DNA of 64,000 nucleotides from Halichondria panicea (Eukaryota > Porifera > Demospongiae > Suberitida > Halichondriidae), in contig NC_087377.1 in the NCBI RefSeq assembly GCF_963675165.1, forward strand, positions 12,634,632-12,698,631. The letters are read 5' to 3'. The notes beneath the pieces are model-generated. The model had not been told where the DNA came from and searched no databases. It saw only the letters and a program-made list of their open reading frames with translations. Below, piece by piece: positions 49,710-59,676 of the stretch. Made by a program: the position numbers and the translations under genes. The stretch's first letter is position 1; every line of letters begins with the position of its first letter.

Positions 49710-49894
49710 CTATACTTCTCTCACCAGACCTTGATGACGCTAGTGAGAGCAGTAGCTGCCCCTTGTCTAACGGCAGGGAACAGTGGGAACAGTTCTAATA
49801 GGCCTGTCTTTTTGTTTTTTGACCTATAGCCATACTTTGCATAATTTCTACATGCATGTATAATTATTTTACTCCACACTCTATATATATATAC

Positions 49895-50960
49895 TCAGTC
49901 TGGTGGTGTGTGTCACCTAGCTATGTCCTTACCGTCTGTCCCCAACACCTCTCTCAGGGTCACCAGTCCCTGTCAGTATGGAGACACCTCGGCACAGATA
50001 ACCATCTCCTACAACGTTGCCTACAATACGACTATCGATATCAGAGCTATTAACTGTGCTGGAATGATGGAAGCAAATTTTGGATCTGATTAAGCCATTT
50101 TACAACATACATGTATTTCTCCTCTTTATAATGCTGCTGTGTGCCTCACACCATCTATACTGCTGCCGGTGTTACCATCACCATGCAATATACATCTCCT
50201 GTATACGTATCTATACTAATCGATCTAGGCTCACTGAGCCTGACAGGAATTATGTAGCAGTAGCAAGTGGTCCCCTAACCCTGGGACCTTTGATTCACTA
50301 CTACATCTATACTGTTAGGTGGCAGGTGCTGCTGCTTTTGTGCCTATATAGTTGACGTTTTTTGGTGGCAGTCTGTTTGTGGTGACACTTCATATCCTGC
50401 ATTTTGTCACTTAATGGATAACCGAGAAAATGAAGGTGCATGATCATACCCTATAGAGGCCAAAAAAACGTTGAGTTACAGTCGAAACTGGTTGAGAATT
50501 AAAATAACACTGAGATGTTTGTTTGCTTTTCATAATGGTTCTGAAATGTTCATCATCGCTTTCAATGCATGATCAACAGCAGCTGGCTAAACAAACACCC
50601 ACACTCATTAAAAGACAATAAGACAATGACCAAGTGTGTGTTTTCAAGCACATTTCATTTCCAGACATGCTTTTACTTCCATTTGCATTCTCCTTGCACA
50701 TGCAAATTATGTTAGGATAGGTATAAAGTATAATTAAATGTAGCAATCAACTATTTCACGATCTTTACATGCACACGTGCACTTCAATGAGAACCGGCTG
50801 GTATTATTATGTAAGGTGATAATAATGACAGCGTGATGGTAGATGATATCAGATCCTTCGGGAACAGGCGAGCTTTCTGGACTGATTATATCCACTGTCC
50901 TAATTGGCTTGAGATTCCATTATAATGATTAGCTCTATTTGCAGCTAGATGTTACTTAGC
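49895..50960 (+). pseudogene. Relic of a receptor gene (FN3 and CCP exon traces), right copy of a segmental duplication
   Basis: FN3 remnant SLPSVPNTSLRV.., DTSAQITISYNVAYNTTIDI, RAINCAGM, aligning with E and G, with frame breaks. 50105-50200 matches the CCP opening of G in shifted frames. It then follows the left copy through to about 50960. It lies just left of the gypsy insertion; the Ig/CCP exons that follow the left copy (gene E) are missing here. Confidence 0.55.
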
Positions 50961-51229
50961 CTCCTTCACTAGCCTCCCCTGAAGAGCGGCCTGGAATCGA
51001 GGCTATACCTTACTATGATACAGCAATATCCCACAAAATCATATGGTTATCTGTGGTCAACCATAAAGTGAAGATCTATAGACAGCATCATGTCAAAAAT
51101 TGATTGCACTATTCTATACAAACACTTTAGGGTCAATTTGAAGATTCTCGGCAACACTTTGATAAGACAGTCCAAACAGCTCTGTCTTATATCCTCAGAA
51201 TATAATCCCAAATGTGTAAACATTAGATC
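50961..51229. other. Left flank of the gypsy element, no gene
   Basis: Contains GGCCTGGAATCGAGGCTATA at 50990. Nothing else is supported. Confidence 0.4.
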
Positions 51230-51473
51230 TGAGATAACTTCAATAATTCATTAAATCAGAACTCTGATACATACAAAATACACAGGCTATTTATACAAAA
51301 ACAATACTAGAAAGAACCTTCTAGAACAATAGTACAGAAATGACTAAATAAGAACATGAAACCACTAGAACTAACACAACACAGTATTTACGGAATCACA
51401 GGTTTACAGTACAGTATTTACGGAATCACAAGTCTTTATCTTAATGTTAGTTCCATGTCGTAAGGATACCACA
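51230..51473 (-). repeat. 3' LTR of the gypsy element
   Basis: 244 bp, TG..CA ends, same as 55467-55710 by eye at every position compared. Contains a direct repeat of ACAGTATTTACGGAATCACA. Confidence 0.92.
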
Positions 51474-51485
51474 TTTCCTCCCCTG

Positions 51486-52499
51486 TTAAATGTTAGTGTA
51501 CCCACCATATTGATCAGGCCTGTTGCGATTTCTTTGCGGATATTGTCGAGCTGTTAATGCACCAGTCGAGGGTGACTCATCAGGTGGGGTCGGAGACGGA
51601 TCAGTTGACTGATCAGGGGAAACTTCAAAATCTTGCAAATCCTTGTGAGCTGCCGTATCGTCGAAATCGTTTGGATTTGTTATATCGTCTTGTGACGACT
51701 CGGTGGTGGAAAGAGAATGAGTTCTATCACGTATGTGGTCGATATGTCGACGTAGTATCCTGCCATCACCAATTTCCACTTTGTAAGATACTGGTCCTGT
51801 CTGTTGTACAATGCTTCCTGGAAGCCATGTACCGTTTGTTCGGAAATCTTTGAGCATTACTTGTTGACCAACAGAGAACGTCCTTGGTTTAGCATGTTTG
51901 TTATGTTGCTGTTTCTGTTTCATCTGCTTGTCAGATACGTTTCCCTCTGTGTTTGGTTTGAGGAGATCGAATCGTGTACGTACTTTTCTTTGAAGGAACA
52001 GTTCACTCGGTGAGACGTTAGTGGTAGCATGTGGAGTTGAGCGGTATGACAGTAAAAACTGAGCCAATCTTGTTTTCAAACTCAGTCCTTCTCTCTCTCC
52101 AGCTTTCATGGCTCTTTTGAACGTTTGTACAAATCGTTCAGCTTGGCCGTTCGTGGAGGGATGGTATGGAGCACTTCGTATGTGTCTTATGCCATTGGCT
52201 TGAACAAAATCGCTAAATTCTTGGGATGTGAATTGTGCACCATTGTCGGAAACAATCTGTTCTGGTAGTCCATACCGAGCAAATAGTGCTTGCAGTGCCT
52301 CGATCGTGTTTTGAGACGTAGTGGAAGACATCTGAATCACTTCTGGCCACTTGGAATGGGCGTCTACAACCACTAGAAACATTTTGTTCAAGAATGGACC
52401 AGCGTAGTCAATATGGATCCTTTTCCATGGGCTGTTTGGCCAAACCCAAGGATGGAGTGGTGCTACTGCAGGTTTAGAGGCTTGTTCCTGGCACGATAG
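51486..52499 (-). CDS. Gypsy integrase core and C-terminal region (downstream of the in-frame TGA)
   Basis: Continues the pol frame after the stop at 52500. Shows the integrase DDE core: VVVDAHSKWPEV (D), VSDNGAQFTS (D) and YHPSTNGQAERFVQ (E), then a chromatin-binding-like C-terminal part with KDFRTNGTWLPGSI and VEIGDGRILRRHIDHIR. The segment from 52499 to 52392 is open but has no Met until 52391. Ends next to the purine tract. Confidence 0.85.
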   Translation of the reverse strand, partial: LSCQEQASKPAVAPLHPWVWPNSPWKRIHIDYAGPFLNKMFLVVVDAHSKWPEVIQMSSTTSQNTIEALQALFARYGLPEQIVSDNGAQFTSQEFSDFVQANGIRHIRSAPYHPSTNGQAERFVQTFKRAMKAGEREGLSLKTRLAQFLLSYRSTPHATTNVSPSELFLQRKVRTRFDLLKPNTEGNVSDKQMKQKQQHNKHAKPRTFSVGQQVMLKDFRTNGTWLPGSIVQQTGPVSYKVEIGDGRILRRHIDHIRDRTHSLSTTESSQDDITNPNDFDDTAAHKDLQDFEVSPDQSTDPSPTPPDESPSTGALTARQYPQRNRNRPDQYGGYTNI

Positions 52500-55007
52500 T
52501 CACGCTTTTGCTTGGTTTTCGATGTCTTTATCGAGTCCACTCCACCACACGTAACTGCGGGCAATAGCCTTCATTCGGGACATTCCAGGGTGGTTCTCAT
52601 GGAGAGCACGAAGGGTCTTTGCATGCAGGTTCTGTGGAATGATTGTGCGAATTCCCCACATCAAGCAACCACTTTCGATGCCAATTTCAAGACGGCGGTT
52701 GAAATATGGTTGTAGATCCGGTGTCACTTTCTGTGGCCATCCTGATTTGACATACTTTAACACCTTGCTTAAGGTTGGGTCACGTCGGGTAGCCGTCTGC
52801 ACCTGCTGAGATGTTACAGGAAGAGCTTCGATTTGAGCCACATTGAAAGTGTGAATAGCATTAATGTCAGCCGTTTCGTACGAATCTTGTACTGGCAAGG
52901 GGAGACGTGATAATGCATCAGCATTGCTGTGTGCTTGAGTGGGCTTGAATTGGATATTGTAATCATAACCTGAGAGAAAAATTGCCCAACGTTGGAGACG
53001 AGCAGCTGCTAGGGACGGTATTCCTTTCTTTGGGCCAAATATAGCTGTCAGAGGTTTGTGATCAGTGATTAACGTGAATTTCCTGCCATACAAATACTGG
53101 TGAAACTTCTTGGTACCAAATACCAATGCCAGTGCTTCTTTCTCGAGTTGAGCATAGTTTTGTTCGCTTGTCGTTAGCGTGCGTGAAGCAAAACAGATTG
53201 GTCTCTCAGCCCCGTCTGGTAGTACATGAGAAATAACGGCTCCAATGCCGTAGGCTGACGCGTCCGCAGCCATGTTGATTGGTAGGTCCGGGTCATAGTG
53301 GGTGAGCACATCAGATGATGTAAGTTGTTTCTTTGCTTCTGTAAAAGCTTCCTGACATTCCTGTGTCCATTCCCACTTATGACTCGCTTGCAGAAGTTGG
53401 TTGATTGGGTAAAGGATGCTAGAGAGATTCTTGATGAACTTTCCGTAGTAGTTCAGCAACCCGAGGAAGGAGCGAAGTTCTTGAACATTCTTTGGTTCTG
53501 GAGCCTGTGCAATAGCATCAACTTTACTTGGAAGAGCTTGGATTCCCTCTTTGCTGATCTGATGACCAAGATATTCTACCGACTTGGCCAAAAAGATACA
53601 TTTTTCCTTCTTCAATCGCAACCCGTGTTCCGTAAAAAGTTTGAGGACTTGCTCCAGATTGTGTAGGTGGTCTTCTTCATCCACTCCTGTTATCAACAGA
53701 TCGTCTAAGTAGCAGATAACGTGAGGCACTCCACGTAGGATGGTGTCCATCAGTCTTTGGAATATTGCTGGGGCTGACGCCACGCCAAAAGGAAGTCGGC
53801 TGAACTGGTATAACCCTTGATGGGTGTTGATAGTCACGTATTTGGTAGAGTCCTTATCGAGTTCGACCTGTAGATACGCTTGTGACAAATCAAGCTTAGT
53901 GAAAAGGGAGCCATTTGCTAGTGTTGCGAATAGGTCTTCGGGTTTAGGCAAGGGGTACTGATCAACTTCAAGGTCTTGGTTGATAGTCACTTTATAGTCG
54001 CCGCAGAGTCGAAAACGTCCGTCTTTCTTGGGAACTGCGACCAACGGTGCTGCCCAGTCACTGCTAGGTATTTTCTGGATGATACCTTGTTGCTCCATGC
54101 GGTCCAATTCATCTCCAATAGCCTCTTTGGTTGCATAAGGAACAGGACGTGGTTTGAAAAACCGAGGAGTAGCATCTGGCCGTACTCTGAGAGTGGCTTT
54201 GTGTGAGGTCACAGTACCTAACTCGTCCTTGAACAATGAATCGTATTCGTGTAACAAATTCTTTAGTGTACCTGCAGGGGGAGATTTGACAGTTGCAATA
54301 CATTTCCAGTCCAACTGGAGGTACTTCAGCCAATTGCGTCCAAAAAGACTTGGTCCACTTCCAGCAACCACCACCAGCACCAGCCGAGCCACCTGTTCTC
54401 CATAATTAACACACACATTAATCTGACCCGTTACCATCATAGCCTCATCTGTATATGTCTTTAGCAAAATATTTGACTTACGCAGCTTGAATTTAGAGAA
54501 CTTGGCCTTTCTGGTGGCCTCAGAGATAATAGATATTGCAGCTCCGGTATCGATTTCCATCTTGAGTGGAGTATCCTCGATCTTGACTGTAACTGTGATC
54601 GGCTGTGTAGAAGGCTCGGTCAATCGGTATAGGTGGTAAGTGTCAGCTTCTGAGTCGGTCGAGCTGTTCCCATCTGGTTCCACTAGGTGAGTTTTGAATC
54701 GTCTCTTCTCTGTCTTCTTGAACTGAGAGGGTGGGTTGGAGCGGCAGGCTGGTGCTATGTGTCCCTGCTTTCCACATGAGTGACACTCTGCATCCTTGAA
54801 ACGGCAATCAGCTGCAGAGTGATTCGACTTTCCACAGCGGTAACAAGGTTGGTTTGGCTGCGGTCTCCTTTTGCTTTGTATGCTCTTGATGGAGGGGTTG
54901 CTGGCCTTGAGTGCTCTGGTGTTGCTTTCTGCTGCTTCCATTCCCTGTGCGATTTCCATTGCTCTCTTCAAAGTAAGTTCTGTTTCGGCTAATAGTCTTC
55001 TTTGCAT
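52500..55007 (-). CDS. Gypsy gag C-terminus and pol (protease, RT, RNase H, integrase zinc-binding part)
   Basis: 835 codons from the first Met. Two zinc knuckles (CYRCGKSNHSAADC at 55-68, CHSCGKQGHIAPAC at 75-88), protease active site EIDTGAA (153), RT with PKKDGRFRLCGDY, LPFGVASAPAIFQ and the catalytic YLDD (433-436), RNase H with AADASAYGIG and ITDHKPL, then the integrase HHCC zinc site (HENHPG). The frame is open upstream of this Met to about 55125, so the real translation starts in gag. It ends at a TGA placed where the third zinc ligand (the first Cys of the pair) is expected, followed directly by LSCQE. Probably a nonsense change. Confidence 0.9.
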   Translation of the reverse strand: MQRRLLAETELTLKRAMEIAQGMEAAESNTRALKASNPSIKSIQSKRRPQPNQPCYRCGKSNHSAADCRFKDAECHSCGKQGHIAPACRSNPPSQFKKTEKRRFKTHLVEPDGNSSTDSEADTYHLYRLTEPSTQPITVTVKIEDTPLKMEIDTGAAISIISEATRKAKFSKFKLRKSNILLKTYTDEAMMVTGQINVCVNYGEQVARLVLVVVAGSGPSLFGRNWLKYLQLDWKCIATVKSPPAGTLKNLLHEYDSLFKDELGTVTSHKATLRVRPDATPRFFKPRPVPYATKEAIGDELDRMEQQGIIQKIPSSDWAAPLVAVPKKDGRFRLCGDYKVTINQDLEVDQYPLPKPEDLFATLANGSLFTKLDLSQAYLQVELDKDSTKYVTINTHQGLYQFSRLPFGVASAPAIFQRLMDTILRGVPHVICYLDDLLITGVDEEDHLHNLEQVLKLFTEHGLRLKKEKCIFLAKSVEYLGHQISKEGIQALPSKVDAIAQAPEPKNVQELRSFLGLLNYYGKFIKNLSSILYPINQLLQASHKWEWTQECQEAFTEAKKQLTSSDVLTHYDPDLPINMAADASAYGIGAVISHVLPDGAERPICFASRTLTTSEQNYAQLEKEALALVFGTKKFHQYLYGRKFTLITDHKPLTAIFGPKKGIPSLAAARLQRWAIFLSGYDYNIQFKPTQAHSNADALSRLPLPVQDSYETADINAIHTFNVAQIEALPVTSQQVQTATRRDPTLSKVLKYVKSGWPQKVTPDLQPYFNRRLEIGIESGCLMWGIRTIIPQNLHAKTLRALHENHPGMSRMKAIARSYVWWSGLDKDIENQAKA

Positions 55008-55114
55008 TGCTTCGCTTCGGAGTCCTGCAACGAAACGGTCACGTAGGGCTTCAGTGAGATACGCCCCAAAATTGCAGTGTGTTGCCAGCTTGCGTAGAGC
55101 TGCATCGTATTCTG

Positions 55115-55429
55115 CTAAAGATTCGTCAGGGACTTGATCCCTTTTTGAAAATGAAAACGTTCTGCGATCACCGCTCGTGTCGGTTCGTAGTGCTTCCGTA
55201 GTGCAGCAAATATTTCTCCCTTTGTCTTCGATTTGGGAGCCTCAGGTGCAAGCAAGTCACATAGAAGACTGTACGTCGTTGCACCAATGGAGCTGAGGAG
55301 AATAGGTGCTTGCTTATCATCAGGGACTGTATTCGCCGTGAAGTAGAGGTCTACCTGATCCAGGTAGGTCTTGATAGACTCTTGGTCTGGTCTGTAATTG
55401 TTGAGAGTTCCATAGTGTGTGGCTGCCAT
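55115..55429 (-). CDS. Gypsy gag N-terminal part
   Basis: 104 codons starting MAATHYGTLNNYRPDQESI, a capsid-like region with SSIGATTYSLLCDLLAP and FHFQKG. The frame is lost in the A-run CAAAAAGGG near 55140. The gag sequence resumes in the frame of the long pol-containing frame (DQVPDESLAEYDAALRKLA), so one base is gained or lost. This may be a defect, a homopolymer error, or, less likely, a programmed slip site. Confidence 0.8.
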   Translation of the reverse strand: MAATHYGTLNNYRPDQESIKTYLDQVDLYFTANTVPDDKQAPILLSSIGATTYSLLCDLLAPEAPKSKTKGEIFAALRKHYEPTRAVIAERFHFQKGIKSLTNL

Positions 55430-55466
55430 TGCTGTAGGCTACTTGATCCACAATCCTCGTCGCCAG

Positions 55467-55710
55467 TGAGATAACTTCAATAATTCATTAAATCAGAACT
55501 CTGATACATACAAAATACACAGGCTATTTATACAAAAACAATACTAGAAAGAACCTTCTAGAACAATAGTACAGAAATGACTAAATAAGAACATGAAACC
55601 ACTAGAACTAACACAACACAGTATTTACGGAATCACAGGTTTACAGTACAGTATTTACGGAATCACAAGTCTTTATCTTAATGTTAGTTCCATGTCGTAA
55701 GGATACCACA
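55467..55710 (-). repeat. 5' LTR of the gypsy element
   Basis: Identical in length (244 bp) and apparently in sequence to 51230-51473. Confidence 0.92.
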
Positions 55711-55776
55711 ATTTGGATACTGTTTGTAAATGTACTATAGGTCCGTATAAAAAGTGCTTAGTAGACAAAAAATATA

Positions 55777-57240
55777 ATGGCAGTTTCGAGTCCACCATCG
55801 TTCCAAGATTTAGTTACTTACGCCCTTGAGTCCTTAGATAGAGTTACATTCAAGTTAAGATCTCAACAGTTAGATAGTATTACTATTAAGTATATAGTGG
55901 AAGGTAATGATGTGTTTGTGTGGCTGCCTACTGGTTTTGGAAAATCGATTATTTATGAGAGCTTGCCCTTTGTGTTTGACCGACTAAAGAATGTTTCTAA
56001 TAGTGTGGTGTTGGTAGTTTCTCCCCTGATTTCGCTAATGTTGGACCAAGCGAAGAGTCTGGCAAAGAGAGGAGTGTGTTGTGCCATAATGAGTGACCGC
56101 AGTGTTGTCGATAAGAGCTTCCTCTTCTCTGAGAAGGACATTGATAAATATAAAATAGTATTTACTTCTCCTGAAGCTGTCATTGGAGTTGAAAGATGGA
56201 GAAGTCTATTGAGTACACCTACATTTTCTGACCGTATAGTGACCGTTGCCGTGAATGAAGCACACTGTGTGTCAAAATGGTATGCTTAACTTGTATCAGT
56301 ATCATATACCATGGTGTAATAAATGTTGTTTGTCCATGCAGATGGTATTATCTTTACCAAAAATTAATAATGTTTATTGTACAGGAGTCCGACATTTCGA
56401 CCTTCATACGCTCGTCTCAATGACATCAGAGCCTTAATCCCTCCTGGTGTCCCTATGGTTGCCCTTACTGCTACTGCTACTAGGTCAGTCAAGGCTGATG
56501 TTATAGCAAAGTTGGAACTTTGTGGATGCAAGGAAGTGTCAGTTTCTCCAAATTGTGATAACATATATTATGAAGTATAAGAAGGCGCAACACTATTGAG
56601 TCTGATTTTGCCTCCATTGTCTCATTACTAAAAACTCCCAAAATCAAAGCAACTTGAACTATTGTATATTGCCGTACAAAGAAGGTGTGTGCTGATTTAT
56701 ACCAGTATTTTCATAGAACACTTGGGGACAATAGTTATTACCCCCCTGATGCTCCCAAAATTAGTATGAATCGACTGTTATGTATGTTCCATGCTCAAAC
56801 TACTGATCACATCAAGGATCATATAATATCAAGTATGTCGCAAGCTTGTGGTACTGTTCGAGTTGTATTTGCCACTGTTGCTTTAGGCATGGGAGTGAAC
56901 TTTGTGAACTTGAACCATTATATTGTACACTATGGAGCACCAAGTAGTATTGACGATTACTTTCAAGAAAGTGGCCGCTCAGGACGTTCAGGTGATCATG
57001 CTACATCTGTTATCTACTGGAAGCCAATAGATGCTCCTTCAAGAAAGGACTTGAGTAATCCTTGCCATGTGTTGAGACATTGGCTGTTCGATCCTATCTC
57101 GAAAATGACAAGAATTGCAGGCGTTCTCAACTTGTCGGTTACTTTGGTATGAGCTCAATCCCAAAATCTGTAGACCCGCTACTCTGTTGCGATGTGTGTG
57201 CGCAATTAATTCTAGTTCTAGCACAAGATTGACCCTGTAG
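55777..57240 (+). pseudogene. RecQ-type DNA helicase pseudogene
   Basis: Exon 1 (55777-56279) and exon 2 (from 56385) are separated by a GT..AG intron in phase 2. Motif I is LPTGFGKSIIYE (codons 50-61), motif Ia VVSPLISLMLDQ, motif II VNEAHCVSKW, where the usual DEAH Asp is Asn. In exon 2, VALTATAT (motif III), VYCRTKK (motif IV), ATVALGMGVN (motif V) and ESGRSGRSG (motif VI) are all recognisable, then zinc-domain traces CRRSQLVGYFG and CCDVCA. Breaks: a one-base shift before AGAAGG near 56577, a TGA near 56660, and a further one-base shift near 57105. Not functional as written. It starts only 66 bp after the gypsy LTR. Such RecQ genes are often multicopy in sponge genomes (from memory). Confidence 0.75.
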
Positions 57241-58727
57241 GATTTGATGTTGAATGGTGAAGACATTGTGAACAGTTGGTGTGTTGAATTGTTAATAGAA
57301 AATTTAATGGTCTGTGATTACAAATACACGAGTTAATAATTATGTGTCATTATCGTTATCTTCTTCTTCTACATTTTCTCCTAAAGGAGTAAACAAACCA
57401 AATAAATACTTCCTAGATGTAGTTGAGGAACAAAGTCTGTAAGTAGAACTTCTGCCAGAAGCCATTCTGTGAGCTAGCTCCAGTTTTCATCTAGCCTCGA
57501 GACCAGGCCGATAATGGGCCTGGTCTCGAGGCTAGTTTTCACCACGTATTATCAGCTGAACACTTACTCCGGAGATTTAACCGCTAAGAATATTTGACGC
57601 ATGCGCATGCAATCCCTTCCAGGCCCAATTTTACGTTGGGCTTGGTTCGAGGCTAGTATAGATGTAGTACTAGTAGGAGACATCCTTGAAGCTAATTATC
57701 TACAACTCAGCTCTTGCTTCTGTACAACTAGTTACCCATGGAACTTCTCTCTCTTTGTGATCTTCTGGGATAGTCTTAGGGCATAAATAAGCCATTATTG
57801 TCAGTTGCATTTAGCTAGAAACTGTAGCAAGTTGGGCAACAAGAGGCTGCTTTGCATAACTATCTTTCCTTCTTTTTGCCTCCAGTTGACCGCAGCGGTT
57901 AACACGCCGAGAAATCTTCGGCGTGTCGGACACAACTTGTACATAGGAAGTTCACCAGACCCAGTTATCGACCTAGCGTTCAAATAGAAAACATCCGGGG
58001 CTGGCTGTGCGAGACTACCAGCTAGGCATAACGAATATTTTGCAAAAAATAATGCTGATCAGCAATAATTATGCACATAATCTTCAGTGCGGCCTGGAAT
58101 CGAGGCTAATCCTTTAATTATTGCTGACTGTGCACAATTGTTGCTGAATCAGCATTATATGTTGTGTCATGCCTAGCTGGGTGGGGCTCAGTGCTTCGTG
58201 GCACAGCTCTAACTAGTGAGCACTACTTGCAGGCAAAGCAGCGTTAGCTGCAGATCGAGCCCCACCCAGCTAGGCACGTCAGTACTTAGTAAGCGTGCAA
58301 AGACAGAGATAGATGTCTCACTGACAACAATTGATGAATTCGGCAGCTCACTTCTCATGACCACCACTCCGTCCGCAAGCGAGTTATTCTTTCCAAATTT
58401 TTGGGAGCAGTTACTTTCTTACTCATCTGTAGGTCCATGTAGTTAGTTTTGTGCAAAATCGTCTTGTGCTTCGAGCAATAGCCGCCGATTATAGGTATCT
58501 GGCGAAGATCGGTTAGTTACTCTACATCACTCAAAGTTTCTCTGTCTCTTTCTCTAACCTTGTGAGCTGCTGCTTGGCTTTCAATATTGTTGTACATTGA
58601 GCGCTGAAAGCTCTTTCGACTGTGTTACTACCTCAACAGCTTTCTGAAAGATGTAATACGCTTAGCTATTGATGATTGTGTTTACGATTGAATTGTTTTA
58701 CTATTGTTCATCCTCCCCCTTCCTCAG
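57241..58727. other. No gene seen; two hairpins
   Basis: 57491-57535 is a perfect 19-bp-arm hairpin (CTAGCCTCGAGACCAGGCC). 58171-58275 has an inverted pair GCCTAGCTGGGTGGGGCT / AGCCCCACCCAGCTAGGC with a roughly 70-bp spacer. The plus-strand frame at 58216-58446 (KRAKTEIDVSLTTIDEFGSS) is unassigned. Confidence 0.45.
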
Positions 58728-58885
58728 CTCCTGTGGTATTGATCCTGGACCGTCTGTATTTGGGATGGTACATCGTATCCCGACTCATACAGACCAGCAG
58801 ATGTACTCGTGTGGTTCACTGGCTCCCAAATGAGGAGGGGAGGATATATACACTCACACTATCACGAGCCGTGGGAGAAGAGTGA
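58728..58885 (+). other. Possible exon of unknown gene
   Basis: After TTCCTCAG the frame reads PVVLILDRLYLGWYIVSRLI, CTRVVHWLPNEEGRIYTLTL, SRAVGEE and stops. It is amphipathic and gene-like and lies just upstream of a relic of the helical-repeat gene (59136), so it may derive from that gene's missing upstream exons. No family recognised. Confidence 0.25.
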
Positions 58886-59135
58886 GGGGTGAGAGTGTGT
58901 GCATGTTGTGTGTGGAGATGAGATTGAGTGTGGTATGGGGTATGTTGATGTGACATGTGGATTAGGTGCACTTTTGTAGATGTGCTGTATAGTAGGTAGA
59001 TAAATGTGGTGTGGTCACTGTATCAGCCAGTGACACAAGTGTTGTGTACAGCTTGTGAATATGTTGTGTATTGTTCATTGAGGTAGAGTACGTATAGTAA
59101 TAATGGTAGTTTTAACCCATTGTACACCCCCTCCA

Positions 59136-59275
59136 GTTCCTTCTCCTGCTGGAGAGCTAAGTAGTGTAAGTGGGTGTGGTGACCGAATGTCCTCCCTCCC
59201 CCCCTCTGTGCTGAGACACTACAACACAGACACTACCCTAAACACATCAACCTTCTGGAGACACTGCTCAAACTG
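59136..59275 (+). pseudogene. Relic exon of the helical-repeat gene
   Basis: Matches 20536-20677 throughout (TTCTCCTGCTGGAGAGCTAA.., TTCTGGAGACACTGCTCAAA) with a retained CTG|GTGAGA donor. It carries small deletions that break the frame. Confidence 0.6.
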
Positions 59276-59676
59276 GTGAGATGAGTAGATGTATGAAAGT
59301 AGCTAGCTCTCCAGTTGTTTTATAGTGATAGTGTGTGGGTTGAAATTTCTTAGACTTCACTGAAACAGAGTAGTGGATTCCACAGTACATTTAATTGCTT
59401 GTATTTGTGTTGCACTGTGACTACGCTACATTTATTGAGTGCATGCATGTGTTCAATGTTGTTCTAATACTCTCTTTCTGTTTCGTTATCCATTTTCTTT
59501 GAGTGTGTTCAATAATGTTGCTCCAACGCTGTATAGAAGACATTATTTACAATAGCACAGGTTAACGTTTGCTCCAAAACACTTTTGTGTCCATTGTTTA
59601 ATAGGTAATATTATTACATATATATATACAGACAGAAATTATTTTTTCGCAGGAAAATTTTGTTCTGATCAACTAC

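Larger units (their letters stand above)
51230..55710 (-). mobile_element. Ty3/gypsy LTR retrotransposon
   Basis: Minus strand, 4481 bp, bounded by two 244-bp LTRs. Order from 55710 down: 5' LTR, a primer-site candidate starting CTGGCGACGAGG next to 55467, gag with two CCHC knuckles, protease, reverse transcriptase, RNase H, integrase (the pol order of Ty3/gypsy), a purine tract AGGGGAGGAAA at 51474-51484, 3' LTR. Two breaks: a frameshift in gag and a TGA at 52500 in pol. The 5 bp flanks (AGATC left, ATTTG right) do not form a target duplication. Confidence 0.93.

Noticed and set aside
52498-52503. Selenocysteine recoding at the pol TGA
   Set aside because: A Cys-to-TGA position is suggestive, but no SECIS-like structure was identified and a simple nonsense mutation is more likely.
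53325-54992. Plus-strand open frames inside the gypsy region
   Set aside because: Antisense shadows of the pol frame.
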